Assembly: GCA_012295275.1 (NCBI GenBank)
Contig: CM022669.1
Span: 4,876,777-4,921,776, forward strand
Source: Chrysomallon squamiferum
Taxonomy: Eukaryota > Mollusca > Gastropoda > Neomphalida > Peltospiridae
Length of the DNA: 45,000 nucleotides
Reading direction: 5' to 3'
Shown here: one piece after another, positions 42,880 through 45,000 of the stretch
Numbering within the stretch: the stretch's first letter is position 1
Layout: the number at the start of each line of letters is the position of its first letter
Notes under the pieces: model-generated
The model's database searches: none
What the model saw: the letters and a program-made list of their open reading frames with translations, nothing else
What the model was told of the DNA's origin: nothing
Program-made: the position numbers and the translations under genes

Positions 42880-43090
42880 TACGGTGTATTTCAAATGAAG
42901 CCGGTTTTATGTTCGTAGCTGATTGGTCTAGATTCGTTCTCGAATGCATGCGATCTGTTCCGAACGTAACCGAATATTAAACTTTCAGCTGATTGGGTTG
43001 GACTTAGTATATTAGAGCACGTTAACGCGTTTAATGGCGGATAATACAGTAAATCCGTCAGCTCTGCGCAATTAATTTTACTTTCTTAGC
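42880..43090 (+). promoter_or_regulatory. Promoter-like segment with two Y/CCAAT boxes
   Basis: CTGATTGG, the NF-Y/Y-box core (CCAAT on the minus strand), occurs at 42919-42926 and again at 42989-42996, 70 bases apart, each with an AG before it. A TATATTAG (43008-43015), AACGCG CpGs and AATGGCGG (43033-43040, TISU/YY1-like) follow. The order of boxes points to plus-strand transcription starting around 43,020-43,040. Two short ORFs begin just downstream. Confidence 0.4.
43034..43075 (+). CDS. 13-codon ORF at an ATGGCGG start
   Basis: The ATG lies inside ATGGCGG, the core of TISU-type initiators used with very short 5' leaders. It reads MADNTVNPSALRN then stop. A donor-like GTAAAT follows the fifth codon (43049-43054), so this could be a very short first coding exon. 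It is an inference from motif spacing only. Confidence 0.2.
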   Translation: MADNTVNPSALRN

Positions 43091-43180
43091 ATGGCGAGTA
43101 GTTCAGTTAGAAAAATAAAACAACGTAATGCTGTTTGGCTTGACCTCTTTTCACGCCGCCGTTCAGTTAAGACGAAATAA
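43091..43180 (+). CDS. Small basic 29-codon ORF below the promoter-like DNA
   Basis: ATG in a strong context (AGC before, G after). The product begins MASSSVRKIKQRNAVWLDLF and ends in an Arg/Lys-rich tail. It follows the two Y boxes by about 95-165 bases. No family is recognised. It could be a microprotein, the start of a spliced gene, or an uORF. A hydrophobic 90-codon ORF begins three bases after its stop (43183), but that one sits in TG-rich degenerate repeat. Confidence 0.22.
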   Translation: MASSSVRKIKQRNAVWLDLFSRRRSVKTK

Positions 43181-43224
43181 TAATGTTAAGACATAAACCG
43201 AATTACCAGGTTAATTATATATTG

Positions 43225-43440
43225 ACGTACGTGTTTGTGTTTGGTTGTACATTATTTGTGTGCATGGTTTTATGCATATTTGTGCGTTTTGTACATAGTT
43301 TTATGCATAATTGTGTATTTTGTGTGTATTTGGTTGTTTTGGGTATAGTTTTATGCATTCATGTGAATTTTATTTTATATGAGTTTTGTGTATGTTTTTT
43401 ATATATGTGTGAGTACATTTGTGAATGTGTATTTAACTGT
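43225..43440. repeat. Degenerate TG/TTTATGCAT repeat
   Basis: GTTTTATGCAT recurs at about 43268, 43299 and 43349 among TGTGTTTTG words. The 90-codon plus ORF (Val/Cys/Phe/Leu-rich) and its apparent membrane segments reflect this composition. Confidence 0.75.
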
Positions 43441-43608
43441 GAAAACGCGGTATAAAAACACTTGCACAGAAACTGTTAAAATCTGCTGAATCATGGCTTC
43501 TGCTTTTCCGGTCAGGGTCAACACTCGATCCCGGCGACGTCCGCTCGCGATGACGTAACGAAGGAGACACTGCGCGAGATGCGTGCGTAAACTGGTCGAA
43601 CGCGTCAA
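43399..43608 (-). CDS. Hypothetical 69-codon ORF, CpG-rich 5' half
   Basis: Minus-strand ORF beginning MTRSTSLRTHLAQCLLRYVI. The first ~40 codons lie in a CpG-rich patch (43490-43615) and give a basic, Leu-rich peptide (GRRRDRVLTLTGKAEA). The last third runs into the TG-rich repeat and is probably not coding. If real, an exon would be expected to end before 43,460. The patch also contains TGACGTAA, a CRE variant, at 43551-43558. No family is recognised. Confidence 0.18.
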   Translation of the reverse strand: MTRSTSLRTHLAQCLLRYVIASGRRRDRVLTLTGKAEAMIQQILTVSVQVFLYRVFTVKYTFTNVLTHI

Positions 43609-43624
43609 ATCACTGGCGACTTAA

Positions 43625-44120
43625 TGTTATCCAACGACAATTCATTTATTTGGCTGCAGTGTCTGTTGCAGGGCACTCGAGTTTAATGAATAAACGCATT
43701 GTCGCTTTGATAAGGGTAATGAATGGTTTTTCTCTAGCTAAATTGTTTCACTTTTCAAGCGAGACACGCAACGATGTCGGTTTTTACCAACGTCTGAAAT
43801 TAAGAATTCCCACTGTGACGGCAGCATGACCGAGTAACGGATATTGTATTAACATATACGTGCACGCTAGATTCTGAATTATCTTATTTTTTTTTTTTTC
43901 TTATGTTGTTGGGATTGTTTTTTTATTTCTATTGTTTTTATTTCTATTTTTTTTTTTTTTTTTTTTTTCTGTAGTAAGGGATAGTCATAAAAAGAAGCAA
44001 TAAAATAAAATGAGGTTTATTGCTATTAATGCATTTGTGGCATATTAAGGCAAAGATTTTGAGTGTGTGAGAGACAAAAAGAGTTTAAGCCTATATATGC
44101 GAGTGAGAAGTAGAGTGATA
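43625..44120. other. Unique DNA with T runs, no gene seen
   Basis: Mixed complexity, then T runs at about 43889-43900 and 43950-43968. No gene is supportable. Confidence 0.5.
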
Positions 44121-44122
44121 AA

Positions 44123-44205
44123 GGAAACTGACATATAGATAGACAGATATATAGATAGATAAATGGTAAGATAGAAAGGAGATATAGACACATGTATGTA
44201 TGAAC
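44123..44205. repeat. GATA/TAGA-rich microsatellite
   Basis: Imperfect ATAGATAGACAGATATATAG words. Confidence 0.88.
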
Positions 44206-44407
44206 AGATCTTCAGAATATATGGACATGTACGTTGGCCCATAGGCAGAATAAGTACGTAGATAAACACGGAAAAAGAAACGGACGAGTTGAGAATAAAG
44301 CAAAGTAACTAGTTTCATAAAACTAATGAAAACAACAACCACAGTTTAAAACTGTTCCAGTCAAACTCTGCCATTGCGTGAAGAATCTTGTTCCAACCAA
44401 CCAGTCA
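44206..44407. other. Unique DNA, no gene seen
   Basis: No supportable feature. Confidence 0.5.
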
Positions 44408-44431
44408 ATTTTTTTTTTTTTTTTTTTTTTT
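44408..44431. repeat. Poly(T) run of 24 bases
   Basis: Uninterrupted T run followed directly by AGAATG. The ORF that crosses it starts Met-Lys and contains a Phe run. Confidence 0.92.
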
Positions 44432-44699
44432 AGAATGATTTCAGAGTCAGGTTACTCGGTGCGGTGTGGGAAACAGTTCCGAGTGCAGAGAAAATCTAAT
44501 TATCTAATAGAAAACACGACACGTCAACGAATTAAAGAAAAACAAATTTGTAACGAAAAGTCGAAGTTGCTAGTTTTTAATTACCCTGCGAATTTCTGAA
44601 CTGTTTCACTGACGAAAGCCTGTTTTGAATAAAACTATGCGGCAAAGTGCTGCGGAAAGATGTTTCTAAAAATTCGTTATGTAATTCCGGCCAATAAAT

Positions 44700-44872
44700 T
44701 ACGAATACATTTGTAACGCAAAATCACCCGTATGAGTTGTAAATACGTTTGTAACGTACTTTTACGTTAATGAATTATGAATAAGTTGGTAACGTACGTT
44801 TACTGCTGAATTACTGGTAAGCATAAGTTTGTAGTTTACGTTTACTTAATGAACTACGGTATGAATAATTCA
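44700..44872. repeat. Degenerate ~38-bp tandem repeat, 4 copies
   Basis: GTAACG or GTAGTTTACG recurs at 44713, 44751, 44789 and 44831, 38, 38 and 42 bases apart. Each is followed by TTTACG/TTTACT-like sequence and TGAATTA or TGAACTA. Confidence 0.82.
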
Positions 44873-45000
44873 TGTTTGTTACTTAAGATCACCCAGTGGA
44901 CTTCGAGTAAGTATCTGAGATGATAATTTCGGGAATCTTGTGGCATCAGTTTTCATGATTATTGGCAGGTCTAGTCTGTGCATAAATTTGAGGCGATCAT
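44873..45000. other. Unique DNA to the window end
   Basis: No feature recognised. Confidence 0.5.

Overview
This window looks like nuclear DNA of an AT-rich animal genome that is loaded with simple-sequence repeats. No complete protein-coding gene, rRNA or tRNA is recognisable. The mixture of very long dinucleotide runs (AC/TG, TC, AG), ATAC/TATG and GACT/GATT tetranucleotide tracts, triplet clusters and large minisatellites would suit a cephalopod mollusc such as an octopus. That assignment is a guess from repeat style, not from a marker gene. Almost every open reading frame of 60 codons or more is a by-product of repeat composition (poly-HT, poly-CV, poly-RE, poly-L, HTYIP-type).

Layout. 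1-730 is TTG/TGC-rich, with an ~82-bp imperfect minisatellite. 730-2,215 is unique AT-rich DNA. 2,217-2,934 is a 32-bp minisatellite of about 22 units. 3,300-7,500 is dominated by AC/TG and ATAC tracts plus a 37-bp T-rich minisatellite. 7,500-16,000 is mostly unique AT-rich DNA. It holds a CpG-rich promoter-like island at 9,300-9,560 with minus-strand splice signals below it, and a possible plus-strand exon at 12,951-13,153. 16,000-20,220 concentrates triplet repeats and contains a short CpG-rich high-complexity island (17,561-17,850) whose ATG-less ORF carries a BH3-like motif. 21,935-33,945 is a huge 28-bp satellite, roughly 420 units, with higher-order structure and internal T-rich spacers. 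34,000-35,590 is unique and holds a compact 121-bp GC-rich element with paired ends. 35,590-36,510 is TG/TATG repeat. 36,500-45,000 is unique AT-rich DNA with scattered microsatellites, a CpG-rich double hairpin (37,356), a promoter-like segment with two NF-Y-type boxes (42,919 and 42,989), and a CpG-rich ORF (43,490-43,608).

Functional picture. I read this as intergenic or long-intron DNA next to one or more genes. The best gene-related signals are the minus-strand island near 9.4 kb and the plus-strand island near 43 kb, which could be 5' ends of genes whose bodies lie mostly outside the window. The most unusual object is the 28-bp satellite. One strand is nearly free of cytosine over about 12 kb, and most units carry an AATAAA hexamer and an AG|GTATGT-like splice-donor sequence. 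The array is organised in ~287-bp and ~0.9-1.7-kb higher-order repeats.
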